A stretch of 18,849 bases of DNA from an uncultured Bacteroides sp. (GTDB taxonomy: Bacteria; Bacteroidota; Bacteroidia; Bacteroidales; Bacteroidaceae). A program made the translations under genes and the position numbers. Location of the stretch: NCBI GenBank assembly GCA_900557355.1, contig USSR01000044.1, positions 1 through 18,849 on the forward strand. The letters are read 5' to 3'. Positions 1 to 8,281 of the stretch are shown here, piece by piece. Each line of letters opens with the position of its first letter. Within the stretch, counting starts at the first letter, position 1. The notes beneath the pieces were generated by a model. The model was not told the DNA's origin and ran no database searches. It saw only the letters and a list, made by a program, of their open reading frames with translations.

Positions 1-692
1 GCGCCATCAACTGGGCATCCATGTTTATGGGAGCCGGACCGGAACTTCACGGATATACCGAATGGGGATCCAAAACACCTGAACTTCCGTCGCGTGTATT
101 GAACAAGAACGGAATCTTCCCGACTGTATTCCAATTGCTGCGCGACGCCCGTCCGGAAGCAGAAATCGGTTGCCTCTACGAATGGGAAGGTATCAAATAT
201 TTAGTGGACACCCTTTCTCTGAACTATCATTATCATGTTGCCGATTGCAACAAAACTCCCAAAGAATTAGGCAATATGGCATCAGCCTATATAAAAGAGA
301 AACATCCGGCCCTTGTTGCCATCTGCTACGACGGCCCCGACCATACCGGACATACTGAAGGACATGATACTCCCGCCTATTATGAAAAACTCAAAGAGTT
401 GGATATATATGTCGGTCAAATTGTCCAGGCTGTAAAAGACGCAGGAATCCTTGATGATACTATTTTTATATTAACTTCCGACCACGGCGGCATTGACAAA
501 GGACACGGTGGCAAGACAATGCAAGAAATGGAAACAGCTTTCATCATTTCCGGCAAGAATATTAAAAAAGGACTTCGTTTTGATGACGTAAGCATGATGC
601 AATATGATGTAGCTTCTACCATAGCATCTATTTTCAATCTCGAACAACCACAAGTCTGGATAGGCAGACCGATGAAGATTGTTTTCAAATAA
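1..692 (+). CDS. Alkaline phosphatase superfamily protein (nucleotide pyrophosphatase/phosphodiesterase-like), 3' part only
   Basis: The reading frame is open from base 3 to the TAA at 690-692 (229 residues) with no start of its own, because codons continue upstream of the first ATG at 21. The 5' part is therefore outside the window. The visible part fits the C-terminal half of the metal-dependent alkaline phosphatase/type I phosphodiesterase superfamily: NWASMFMGAGPELHGYTEWG near the start, then ICYDGPDHTGHTEGHD (an Asp and several His placed like metal ligands), and later the hallmark TSDHGGIDKGHGG with its Asp-His pair. The ending (RPMKIVFK) looks like a natural C-terminus. Such enzymes hydrolyse phosphomonoesters or phosphodiesters, usually in the periplasm, but the signal peptide region is not visible. 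The gene is separated from the next by 1.24 kb and ends near a strong hairpin, so it is probably not part of the glycan locus. The exact substrate cannot be told. Confidence 0.85.
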   Translation, partial: AINWASMFMGAGPELHGYTEWGSKTPELPSRVLNKNGIFPTVFQLLRDARPEAEIGCLYEWEGIKYLVDTLSLNYHYHVADCNKTPKELGNMASAYIKEKHPALVAICYDGPDHTGHTEGHDTPAYYEKLKELDIYVGQIVQAVKDAGILDDTIFILTSDHGGIDKGHGGKTMQEMETAFIISGKNIKKGLRFDDVSMMQYDVASTIASIFNLEQPQVWIGRPMKIVFK

Positions 693-734
693 TCACTCTT
701 TTCTCCATACTCATCTTATTTACTGAAACAAATA

Positions 735-772
735 CAGCAATAATCTTTCAATATACTGAAAGATTATTGCTG
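735..772 (+). terminator. Perfect 16-bp hairpin after the phosphatase gene
   Basis: Arms 735-750 (CAGCAATAATCTTTCA) and 757-772 (TGAAAGATTATTGCTG) are exact reverse complements around a 6-base loop, 43 bases after the stop codon. No T-run follows on the + strand, so it may act as a processing or stability hairpin, or as a weak or bidirectional terminator. The structure is seen directly; the role is inferred. Confidence 0.55.
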
Positions 773-1404
773 AAATATAGTCATTATACAAAAAGTCTAC
801 TCACTGAAAAAATGACTCTTCTTAAAAAAAGAATATCTAAACAGTCTGGAAAGGCATTAATTACATCCACCGTTTGAAAAGAATAGAAAAGCGCCGGCAT
901 TTACAAGTACAAAAATCTTTTTTATTATTATTTAAATGATTCCCCAATCAAATCGCAACATTTTTCCTTCTTTACCTACCATTTAAAAGGAATAAATTCG
1001 AATATTACACATTCCTGTCACTGTCTTGTTCTCAACATTTATAATAAACCAGAGGGAAAACAAGCACTCAATACCCCCTTCACATCTTCCTCACCGAGAA
1101 ACAATAGCTTCTCCGGTGAGAAACAAACCGATGCACACCGAGGAACACCTCATTGGTTTTAAAGTAACAAGTGCTTTACGAACAGGAAAAGATGCATATT
1201 CCGTATAGTTTTATACAATATCAGCTTATATTTTCGTATATACATGCAGCTATTTATGCAATATCTTCTATAGTTCATCAATTTTAGCATAATCACTTTT
1301 CAACAAAATCTTAAAAATAGCACATTAATAGAGAAAAGATATGCAACTTTCAACTATGGTATCAGCCAAATTCCGGAATTATTAAAACGAGAAAAAGGCA
1401 CAAC

Positions 1405-1430
1405 CATTTGCTGCCTGCAAACAGCAAATG
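1405..1430. repeat. Perfect 9-bp inverted repeat, 8-base loop
   Basis: CATTTGCTG at 1405-1413 pairs exactly with CAGCAAATG at 1422-1430. It lies about 300 bases upstream of the susC promoter in the non-coding region. It could be an operator or a small hairpin; nothing adjacent decides between them. Confidence 0.4.
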
Positions 1431-1698
1431 ATTATATACCCAATTTTGAAGATGAAGTTTATCGCAGATCCAATGGAACCAAATAGTAAATCAAAGCCAT
1501 TCATTCTTTATTTCATTTATCTTCTGCCGGAAATTTTTATATATCCCAGAGGGCATTATATAAATCAGGCTTTAATATTCATACCAATAAATTCGTCAAT
1601 TAATGGTATTTAAGTATCACATTAAAGAAATTATATTGTCTTTTTTACTCATATTTATGCTTTTTGTTAATATTGTATTAGTATTTGATAAAATTATA

Positions 1699-1730
1699 TT
1701 TGTCCCTCGTACTAAACCACCCTACCTTTG
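1699..1730 (+). promoter_or_regulatory. Bacteroides-type promoter for cassette A
   Basis: TTTG at 1699-1702, a 20-base spacer, and TACCTTTG at 1723-1730 match the known Bacteroides -33/-7 consensus (TTTG, about 19-21 bases, TAnnTTTG). Transcription would start near 1737, giving a leader of roughly 195 bases before susC. The sequence overlapping the -33 box (TAAAATTATATTTG) differs by one base from that of the cassette B promoter, which has the same spacing. This supports a real promoter kept through the duplication. Confidence 0.72.
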
Positions 1731-1765
1731 CTCCCAGATTCAAACAATATAAAATTATATATGCA

Positions 1766-1915
1766 ATGAAAAACAAATTATTTTATCTTATTGGAGTAGC
1801 ACATCTATTAAGTTACATCAGTAAATAGACTTCCAGTGTAAGCAATGTTGATGGAAAATATTCCCTATTGCCACTCACAATTAACAAAACGAATTATACG
1901 TCTAAGAGTTTATAA
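1766..1915 (+). pseudogene. Possible eroded 5' end of a susC-like gene in the leader of cassette A
   Basis: An ATG at 1766 opens a 20-codon frame beginning MKNKLFYLIGVAHLLSY, basic then hydrophobic like a signal peptide, and stops at TAG 1826-1828. The same frame then continues to TAA 1913-1915 and reads VSNVDGKYSLLPLTI. This resembles the TVTNMDGKYTVKA segment of the carboxypeptidase-regulatory-like domain at the N-terminus of the real SusC protein downstream. The fragment lies just after the predicted transcription start. It could be the remnant of a deleted SusC gene, a short leader peptide, or chance similarity in AT-rich sequence. Confidence 0.3.
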
Positions 1916-1920
1916 ATCTA

Positions 1921-1929
1921 ATGCAATAA
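1921..1929 (+). promoter_or_regulatory. Two-codon upstream ORF (ATG CAA TAA) before susC, cassette A
   Basis: ATG CAA TAA lies immediately upstream of and in frame with the susC ATG at 1933. The same block, with the preceding ATAAATCTA, recurs before the cassette B susC at 11470-11478. No Shine-Dalgarno motif is present, as is usual in Bacteroides. The block may be a translation-initiation element; any role for a minimal ORF is inference. Confidence 0.35.
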
Positions 1930-1932
1930 ATC

Positions 1933-4900
1933 ATGAGTAAAAAAATTCATTTCTTACTTTTCTTCTTTCTCTGCCTAGCCAGTATTCCATTGGTAGCCCA
2001 GAATATTGAAGTTAAAGGAGTCGTAACAGAAGCTACGACTAACGAGCCCTTACCAGGAGTCACAGTAAAAGTTAAAGGAAAAGACACTGGTACAGTTACA
2101 AATATGGACGGTAAATATACCGTTAAAGCCAATAAAGGCGACATACTGGTATTCTCTACAATAGGTATGAAAAGTATAGAGCATACAATATCATCTAACG
2201 CTCCGATTAATGTCAGTATGGAAGAAGACAATGTGGCTCTCGAACAAGTAGTTGTCATCGGATATGGTACAGCAAAGAAAAGTCACCTTTCCGGAGCTGT
2301 AAGTTCAGTAGGCGCAAAAGAACTGAATGGTGCCGTTGCCACAAATGCAGGTACAGCACTCCAAGGTAAAATTGCAGGTGTATCCGTAACAAGTACTAGC
2401 GGTGACCCGAATGAAGGAATGACCATTAACGTACGTGGTATCAGTTCTCTCTCTAGCAATGATCCACTTTACGTCATTGACGGTTCTTTCGGAGACCTTA
2501 GCATGGTAGATCCATCAGATATTGCTTCCATTGAAGTGTTGAAGGATGCGGCTGCCGCCGCCACTTATGGTTCTCGTGCAGCCGGTGGCGTTGTATTAGT
2601 AACTACTAAAAGCGGTCGTAAAGACATGCCTACAAAGCTTGAGGTAAACTTTTTCACAGGTTTCAGCCAGACACCGAAAAAACTGAAAGTATTTAATGGT
2701 GAAGAATACAGCCGCTTCGCACGTTATTATAAACTGTCTGCTGATGGTTACGGTAACGAGGTCGGTGCTGTTCCCTTTGTAGGTGAAGGTACTGATTGGC
2801 AAGAGGTAATGCTTCGCACCGCAATGACATACAAAGCAAACGCAAACATCAGCGGAGGTTCCAAGACAAGTTCATATAGTGCGTCCGCAAGCTATTTAAA
2901 TAAGGAAGGAATTCTCCGTAACACTAGCCACGAATCTTACAATATTCGTTTGAAAAGTGACTATTCTTTTCTGGATAATAGGTTGGTTATCGGTGAGTCG
3001 CTGATTGTTCGCTTATCTAAAGGAGAAGGAAACATCAATCAAGATACAATGGGAGAAATCTTGCGTTTTCCCTCAGTCGTACCGGTATTTGATCCGACAA
3101 ACTCTACAGGATGGGGAACTTCGGCCGATATCAATCTCCCGAACCCGTATGCATATTACTCAACGGTGAACAAAAACAATGAGAAAACTCAAATTTTCCT
3201 CAACGCTTATTTACAAGCTGAAATAATTAAAGGTTTAAAGTATAAGTTGAATCTCGGACTTAGAAAGGATCATAACAGGAGCCGCACATATACAGGCATT
3301 TACGATTTGGGATCTGCTGGTAAAAACGATGCTCCAGACCTAAGTGAGGGATCATCCGATTACGAATCGTGGGTTTTGGAGAATACGTTGAACTATGACA
3401 AGGTATTCGGTAAGCATAATATTTCTGCATTGGTTGGTTATTCTGCACAAAAAGACAAGAGCTATGGATTGAACGGTAGCAACACGGATATTCCAGAGTT
3501 CATCTACACTATGACAGGTAACGTTAAGACAATGACAGCCTCTAGTTCATTGAAGGAATTAACTCTCGTGTCGCTCTTCGGACGTGTGATGTATACTTAT
3601 GACGACCGCTACCTGTTTTCAGCTTCTATCCGTCGTGACGGTTCTTCACGCTTCCAAAAAAGACATCGATTCGGCAGCTTCCCTTCAGCATCCATCGGGT
3701 GGAATATCAATCGTGAAAAATTCTTCAAACCGCTGGAAAATATATTTGACCAATTCAAATTCCGTTTCAGCTATGGTAAACTAGGCAATCAGCAAATGGA
3801 CAACTACTATCCCACTATTAGCATAGTATCCGATGGCATGAATTACCTTCAAGGAAATAATATATGGTTCGGTCAGTTACCCAACGTTACCGCAGTCTCA
3901 CCTACCAACCTGACTTGGGAAAGTACGGAAACTTTTAACGTGGGACTTGATTTAAGCATGCTGAACGGTAAATTGACATTGACCGCCGATGCTTATGTAA
4001 AAAACACAAATGACGTATTACTACCCATTCCTGTTTCAGGTTCAGCTGGTATCAGCGGACTTCCTATCCTAAACGCTGGACAAGTACGCAATAAAGGATT
4101 TGAACTATCTGTAAACTGGCGCAGCAATATCGGCGATAATTTCAACTATTATATAGGTGCAAACGTCACTACAGAGAAAAATAAAGTAACGAAGATTACG
4201 GCTGGAGGCGACGATATGGGTATTTCAGGTTATTCCGCTCACGCCGCTGCCAAAAATGGTATCAACAGATTTGAAAAAGGGCATCCTATGTCTTACTTCT
4301 ATCTAGTTGAAAGTGATGGAATTTTCCGCACTCAAGAAGAAATTGACAATTACAAGAATAAGGATGGCAGACAAATACAACCGGGTGCACAACCGGGAGA
4401 CGTTCGTTACAAAGACTGGAATGGTGATGGTATGATTGATGAAAATGACCAACATGATGTAGGCAATCCGTTCCCGGATTTCTCATTCGGTCTGCGCATG
4501 GGAGGCGAATGGAAAGGATTTGACTTCAATCTTTTCTTTGATGGTATGACTGGTAACAAAATATATAATTATCAACGTTATTGCCTCGAATCTGGCAAGT
4601 TCAATGGCAACTACAGCACGAAGTTGGCTAACTCATGGAGACCGGACAATCAGAACACAGACATTCCTCGTTTCTCTAAAACAGATGGGATAGACAATGG
4701 TTTAGCCTTTACCGACAGATGGCTGGAAGATGGTTCTTACTTCCGGCTGAAAACACTAGATATCGGTTATTCCCTTCCTAAGAGCCTGTTAAAGAAGGTA
4801 AAACTGGAAAATGTAAGAATCTATACATCAATGGAAAACCTGTTCACATTAAGTAAATATTCCGGCTATTCCCCTGACCTCGGTCAAAGTGGCAGCGTAG

Positions 4901-4998
4901 ATATCGGAGTGGGTTACAACGTATTCTCAAGAGGAGTAGACCAAGGACGCTATCCACTCCCGCGTACTATCTCATTTGGTATTCAGGTTAGTTTATGA
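1933..4998 (+). CDS. SusC-like TonB-dependent outer-membrane glycan transporter (cassette A)
   Basis: The 1,021-residue product has the SusC/RagA architecture. A signal peptide ends near residue 23 (SIPLVAQ). A carboxypeptidase-regulatory-like domain follows at about 25-100 (GVVTEATTNEPLPGVTVKV, NMDGKYTV, FSTIGMKSIE). The SusC signature EQVVVIGYGT is at 104-113, then the plug with NVRGISSL, PLYVIDGS, IEVLKDAAAAATYGSRAAGG and VTTKSGRK. The rest is the beta-barrel, ending SFGIQVSL with hydrophobic residues typical of outer-membrane insertion. DWNGDGMIDEND at 828-839 is an EF-hand/dockerin-like loop common in SusC proteins. It would import oligosaccharides across the outer membrane with TonB energy, capped by the SusD encoded 34 bases downstream. 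The start at 1933 gives the correct signal peptide and aligns with the cassette B paralogue, which is also 1,021 residues. Substrate is not readable from this protein. Confidence 0.95.
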   Translation: MSKKIHFLLFFFLCLASIPLVAQNIEVKGVVTEATTNEPLPGVTVKVKGKDTGTVTNMDGKYTVKANKGDILVFSTIGMKSIEHTISSNAPINVSMEEDNVALEQVVVIGYGTAKKSHLSGAVSSVGAKELNGAVATNAGTALQGKIAGVSVTSTSGDPNEGMTINVRGISSLSSNDPLYVIDGSFGDLSMVDPSDIASIEVLKDAAAAATYGSRAAGGVVLVTTKSGRKDMPTKLEVNFFTGFSQTPKKLKVFNGEEYSRFARYYKLSADGYGNEVGAVPFVGEGTDWQEVMLRTAMTYKANANISGGSKTSSYSASASYLNKEGILRNTSHESYNIRLKSDYSFLDNRLVIGESLIVRLSKGEGNINQDTMGEILRFPSVVPVFDPTNSTGWGTSADINLPNPYAYYSTVNKNNEKTQIFLNAYLQAEIIKGLKYKLNLGLRKDHNRSRTYTGIYDLGSAGKNDAPDLSEGSSDYESWVLENTLNYDKVFGKHNISALVGYSAQKDKSYGLNGSNTDIPEFIYTMTGNVKTMTASSSLKELTLVSLFGRVMYTYDDRYLFSASIRRDGSSRFQKRHRFGSFPSASIGWNINREKFFKPLENIFDQFKFRFSYGKLGNQQMDNYYPTISIVSDGMNYLQGNNIWFGQLPNVTAVSPTNLTWESTETFNVGLDLSMLNGKLTLTADAYVKNTNDVLLPIPVSGSAGISGLPILNAGQVRNKGFELSVNWRSNIGDNFNYYIGANVTTEKNKVTKITAGGDDMGISGYSAHAAAKNGINRFEKGHPMSYFYLVESDGIFRTQEEIDNYKNKDGRQIQPGAQPGDVRYKDWNGDGMIDENDQHDVGNPFPDFSFGLRMGGEWKGFDFNLFFDGMTGNKIYNYQRYCLESGKFNGNYSTKLANSWRPDNQNTDIPRFSKTDGIDNGLAFTDRWLEDGSYFRLKTLDIGYSLPKSLLKKVKLENVRIYTSMENLFTLSKYSGYSPDLGQSGSVDIGVGYNVFSRGVDQGRYPLPRTISFGIQVSL

Positions 4999-5032
4999 TA
5001 CAATGATAAAATCCACTAATTGAATTAATAAC

Positions 5033-6664
5033 ATGAAAAAGAATTGGTTATCATATATATGCATGGCAACTCTCTTATCCGGAGCACTGACTTCATGCAA
5101 CGAAAATAAATTTCTGGATCTGAAAGATCCTAATCATTTCACGGAAGAAAACTTCTGGAGAAATAAAGCGGATGTAGAAAGCGGTCTTGCCGCTGCTTAT
5201 TCCCCCATAAAATATCAAATGTACGGTTATTACGGAGCATTTGACGGATGGTTAAATTTAAATAGTCGTGGTGATGATATTTTTACGGTTCTGAATGAAG
5301 AACCTTCTATGTGGACCATCGCAACATTTCAAAACTCAACTACTACCGGATATGATCCGTATGGAGCGCTTTATGCTGGTATCCAACGTGCCAATCTTGT
5401 AATAAAAAACATCGATAAAATTCCAGCGGCAGGAATTAGTGAGGAAGACCGATCCATGATTAAAGGAGAGGCACTCTTTTTAAGAGGATTCCAATATTTC
5501 CTATTAGTTCATAATTATAAAGAAGTTCCTCTACGTTTAATTCCGTCTAACGAAGACGAAAGCAATAAACCCGCGGCTAAAGAAGAACAAATTTGGAAAC
5601 AAGCAGAGGATGATTTAAAAAATGCTATAAATAGCAATATTCCCGTCACTCGTTCCGGTGACGAGAAAGGACGTATTGAGAAAGGAGCAGCCATCGCTAT
5701 GCTTGGAAAAGTATATTTATACCAGCACAAGTATCCAGAAGCAAAAGCCCAACTGGAACTATTGACGAAAGCCCCTTATTATCCAGGACGTTACGACTTA
5801 ATTGAAAACTTTGCCGAGAATTTTACTACAGCGAATGAGAACAATAAGGAATCTGTTTTCGAATTGCAATATAGTAGTGATGGTGAATTGACATGGGGTA
5901 ACGAAAGCGGTATCAACCTAGGTAACTCACTTCCAACATTTGTAGGTCCGGTTGCCGCCGGTGGTTGGGCTAAGCTTATGCCTTCCAGCTTTGCCGTCGG
6001 CCAGTTTGTGAAAGAAGAACGTCCTGCCGGTTCGGATACGAAGTATGACAAACGCATGTATGCAAGCTTATTTTTCAATCCCGAAGCTATGGGAGATGTA
6101 GTGAAGAACGAGAAATGGTATGGAGGAAGCCGTTCTATGGAACAACTTTGGGATGGCAATAGCGGTAAAATGAGTGGTGGTGCTCCATCTTACAGTCAAG
6201 GTGACGGTAAGTTTTTGCTAAAAAAATACACTGCATATTTTGTAAATGCTTCTGATGCTGATATTATGGGTCATAAGGAAGGGAAAGCAAACAATTTACG
6301 AGCTATGCGATTCTCAGAAGTGCTGTTAATGTACGCCGAAGCTTGTGCCAAAACAAACGATGTAAACGGGGCAAACACCGCATTGAAGCTCGTTCGCAAA
6401 AGAGCAGGATTAGCTGATAAGACATTTGCCCAATCGGACTTGATGTTAGAAATAGAGCACCAATGCTTGCTCGAGTTCTTTGGTGAAGGACATCGTTTTG
6501 ACGACCTAAAACGCTGGTATACCACTGAAGAGATTAAAAATATTTTCACTGAAAATGAAAAACAGGGAGCAGAATACTTTCAAGAAAAACATAAATATTA
6601 CCCTATTCCTTCCGGAGAGTTGAACAACAATGATGCCATGGTACAAACTGAACTATGGAGATAA
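5033..6664 (+). CDS. SusD/RagB-like surface glycan-binding lipoprotein (cassette A)
   Basis: The product is 543 residues. Residues 1-22 are a lipoprotein signal peptide with lipobox LTSC (Cys22), followed by NENKFLDLKDP, typical of SusD-family N-termini. An N-terminal SusD-like region includes AAAYSPIKYQMYG and RSMIKGEALFLRGFQYFLLV. The C-terminal SusD/RagB domain includes RFSEVLLMYAEACAKTND from residue 426 and GEGHRFDDLKRW at 484-495, both strong family signatures. SusD proteins form a lid over the SusC barrel and bind glycan at the surface. The gene lies 34 bases after susC and 31 bases before the GH30 start, consistent with one transcript. Only the gene order hints at the ligand. The copy is intact, unlike its cassette B paralogue. 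Confidence 0.95.
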   Translation: MKKNWLSYICMATLLSGALTSCNENKFLDLKDPNHFTEENFWRNKADVESGLAAAYSPIKYQMYGYYGAFDGWLNLNSRGDDIFTVLNEEPSMWTIATFQNSTTTGYDPYGALYAGIQRANLVIKNIDKIPAAGISEEDRSMIKGEALFLRGFQYFLLVHNYKEVPLRLIPSNEDESNKPAAKEEQIWKQAEDDLKNAINSNIPVTRSGDEKGRIEKGAAIAMLGKVYLYQHKYPEAKAQLELLTKAPYYPGRYDLIENFAENFTTANENNKESVFELQYSSDGELTWGNESGINLGNSLPTFVGPVAAGGWAKLMPSSFAVGQFVKEERPAGSDTKYDKRMYASLFFNPEAMGDVVKNEKWYGGSRSMEQLWDGNSGKMSGGAPSYSQGDGKFLLKKYTAYFVNASDADIMGHKEGKANNLRAMRFSEVLLMYAEACAKTNDVNGANTALKLVRKRAGLADKTFAQSDLMLEIEHQCLLEFFGEGHRFDDLKRWYTTEEIKNIFTENEKQGAEYFQEKHKYYPIPSGELNNNDAMVQTELWR

Positions 6665-6695
6665 TATTTTTACAACCAATTTATACTTAGAATAT

Positions 6696-8258
6696 ATGAA
6701 GAAGATATACTCATTATTATTTGTAGCATTATTCCTATTCTTAGGATATTCATGTGACGATGGAAGTTTAGACCATAGTGATGTTTTTATCCCGGAACCA
6801 GTTGAAGAAAATTTTGACGATGACGGAATTGCACCAGAACCTACAACTACCGCTGTTGTAAGAATGAAAATCAGAGAAGAAAACAAACATCAAGCAATTG
6901 ATGGCTTCGGCTGTGCCTTCTGCGGATGGTCACATCGTATTTGGAATACGATGCAGCGTGACGCAGTGATAGAAGACCTGTTTAGTGAAAACGGTTTGGA
7001 TTTAAATATTTTCCGGGGCGAAATATTCCCGTCTTACGGTAATCCAACTACAGGAGACATTGAATTCAAGATGGATCGCAATTTTATGTTGCAACCCGAT
7101 GATCCTTCTATGATTAATAACTACTGGCGAAACTACAATGGTGAAGAGTGCGGAGAACAATGTCAACTTGGCCAAATGTGGTTAGTTGACCTTATAAGTA
7201 GAAAATATAAAGATGTCAATTTCTTCTTTTCAGTTTGGTGTCCTCCTATCAAATGGAAAAGCAATAACAAACTTAATGGTGGAAGCCTCAAGTCGGAATA
7301 TTACGATGAATATGCCCAATATCTATTGGATTTCGTCGATGCATATGAACAAAAATTCGGCATTGACATATATGCATTATCAGGATGGAATGAACCGGAT
7401 AAACTTGCTAGTTTAGGTGGTTGGGCAACCTGTGCATGGTCTGAAGAAGAAATGGCTAAATTTGTCCTCGAAAAACTTCGTCCAGCGATGGAGAAAAGAG
7501 GCCACAGTGATATGAAACTTGTTTATGCAGAAAATGCCCAGTGGAAATGGGCGGTCGATTTTATCAATAATAGTTTAAAAAAATATCCGGAACTGGTAGA
7601 TCCAAATTTCATTGTAGCCGGTCATGGATATTCTACAAGAGATGAAAATGTCATTCCTTTTGAAGAGGCAGAAAAGCGCAATGTCCACATGTGGCAAACA
7701 GAACTTAGTGATGATAAAGGTCGCCAAGAGACATGGCCGGATGCAATGAAATGGGCTAAAACTTTTCATGCTTATATGGCAAATGCCAATATGAGTGCCT
7801 TTGTATGGTGGTCAGGTGCACGTCCTTGCAGCACTACGGGCGAAAACCTAATTCAATTAGAAGAGGCATTACCTAGTACATACTATTACAGAGTTCCACG
7901 CTACTATACTTTTGGACAGTTCAGCAAATTTATTGAGCAAAATGCCGTACGTGTAGACGTAGAAGCTATTTCTTCAGAAACAGATAAACTCCCCGAAGAC
8001 TTGTTGGTTTCTGCTTATGTGAAAGATGACACCTACACTATTGTACTAATCAATTTATCTCAAAAAGAATCATTCTCTACATTGATTGAGATTGAAGGAG
8101 TGGAATTCCAAAATATGAGAACATATACTTCCAGTGAATATGTGAAGTGGAAACACAAAAAGATCAATCCGTCTCAAAGCGGTTTACGTTCTATTACCGT
8201 TCCCAAATATAGTGTTGTAACTGTGACTGGTAAAATGAAAAACCATGAAGTTGAATAA
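6696..8258 (+). CDS. GH30-family glycoside hydrolase lipoprotein (cassette A), beta-1,6-glucanase-like by context
   Basis: I chose the ATG at 6696 rather than the in-frame one at 6630. The later start gives a lipoprotein signal (lipobox LGYSC, Cys20, then DDGS), aligns with the paralogue and avoids overlap with susD. The product is 520 residues. After an acidic linker, the barrel begins near AIDGFGCAFCGWSHR, the usual GH30 opening (IDGFG). LSGWNEPDK contains the likely acid/base Glu233, and HMWQTELSDD the likely nucleophile Glu336. FVWWSGARPCSTTGENLI follows, then a C-terminal beta-domain (about 430-515, SAYVKDDTYTIVLINLS and SGLRSITVPKYSVVTVTGK) typical of GH30. It should cleave glycan at the cell surface. 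Synteny with the B. thetaiotaomicron beta-1,6-glucan locus (GH30_3 enzyme BT3312, from memory) suggests endo-beta-1,6-glucanase; this is inference. GH30 membership is well supported, substrate is not. Confidence 0.85.
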   Translation: MKKIYSLLFVALFLFLGYSCDDGSLDHSDVFIPEPVEENFDDDGIAPEPTTTAVVRMKIREENKHQAIDGFGCAFCGWSHRIWNTMQRDAVIEDLFSENGLDLNIFRGEIFPSYGNPTTGDIEFKMDRNFMLQPDDPSMINNYWRNYNGEECGEQCQLGQMWLVDLISRKYKDVNFFFSVWCPPIKWKSNNKLNGGSLKSEYYDEYAQYLLDFVDAYEQKFGIDIYALSGWNEPDKLASLGGWATCAWSEEEMAKFVLEKLRPAMEKRGHSDMKLVYAENAQWKWAVDFINNSLKKYPELVDPNFIVAGHGYSTRDENVIPFEEAEKRNVHMWQTELSDDKGRQETWPDAMKWAKTFHAYMANANMSAFVWWSGARPCSTTGENLIQLEEALPSTYYYRVPRYYTFGQFSKFIEQNAVRVDVEAISSETDKLPEDLLVSAYVKDDTYTIVLINLSQKESFSTLIEIEGVEFQNMRTYTSSEYVKWKHKKINPSQSGLRSITVPKYSVVTVTGKMKNHEVE

Positions 8259-8281
8259 CGAATTATAAATTAGAGAATATC

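Larger units (their letters stand above)
693..1932. other. Long AT-rich intergenic region upstream of cassette A
   Basis: These 1,240 bases hold no convincing gene. Two ORFs of about 60 codons (1026-1208 and 1428-1613, + strand) have no recognisable domain and no paralogue in the window; I treat them as chance. Structures seen: the hairpin at 735-772; an imperfect inverted repeat at 1090-1100/1109-1120 (CTCACCGAGAA against TTCTCCGGTGAG); a perfect 9-bp inverted repeat at 1405-1413/1422-1430 (CATTTGCTG/CAGCAAATG); a promoter at 1699-1730; and a possible eroded susC start at 1766-1915. No tRNA or regulator gene was recognised on either strand. Confidence 0.6.

Noticed and set aside
1090..1120. 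Imperfect inverted repeat that could suggest an insertion-sequence end or invertible promoter
   Set aside because: No transposase, recombinase or matching distant copy is present; arms are only 11-12 bases with a bulge.
1026..1208. 60-codon ORF in the gap before cassette A
   Set aside because: No recognisable domain, a biased composition over a hairpin-containing stretch, and no counterpart near cassette B; most likely chance.
1428..1613. 61-codon ORF in the same gap
   Set aside because: AT-rich composition gives hydrophobic and Ile-rich residues by chance; no start context or family similarity.
6630..6695. Upstream extension of the cassette A GH30 start
   Set aside because: It overlaps susD in another frame and would bury the lipoprotein signal that starts at 6696.
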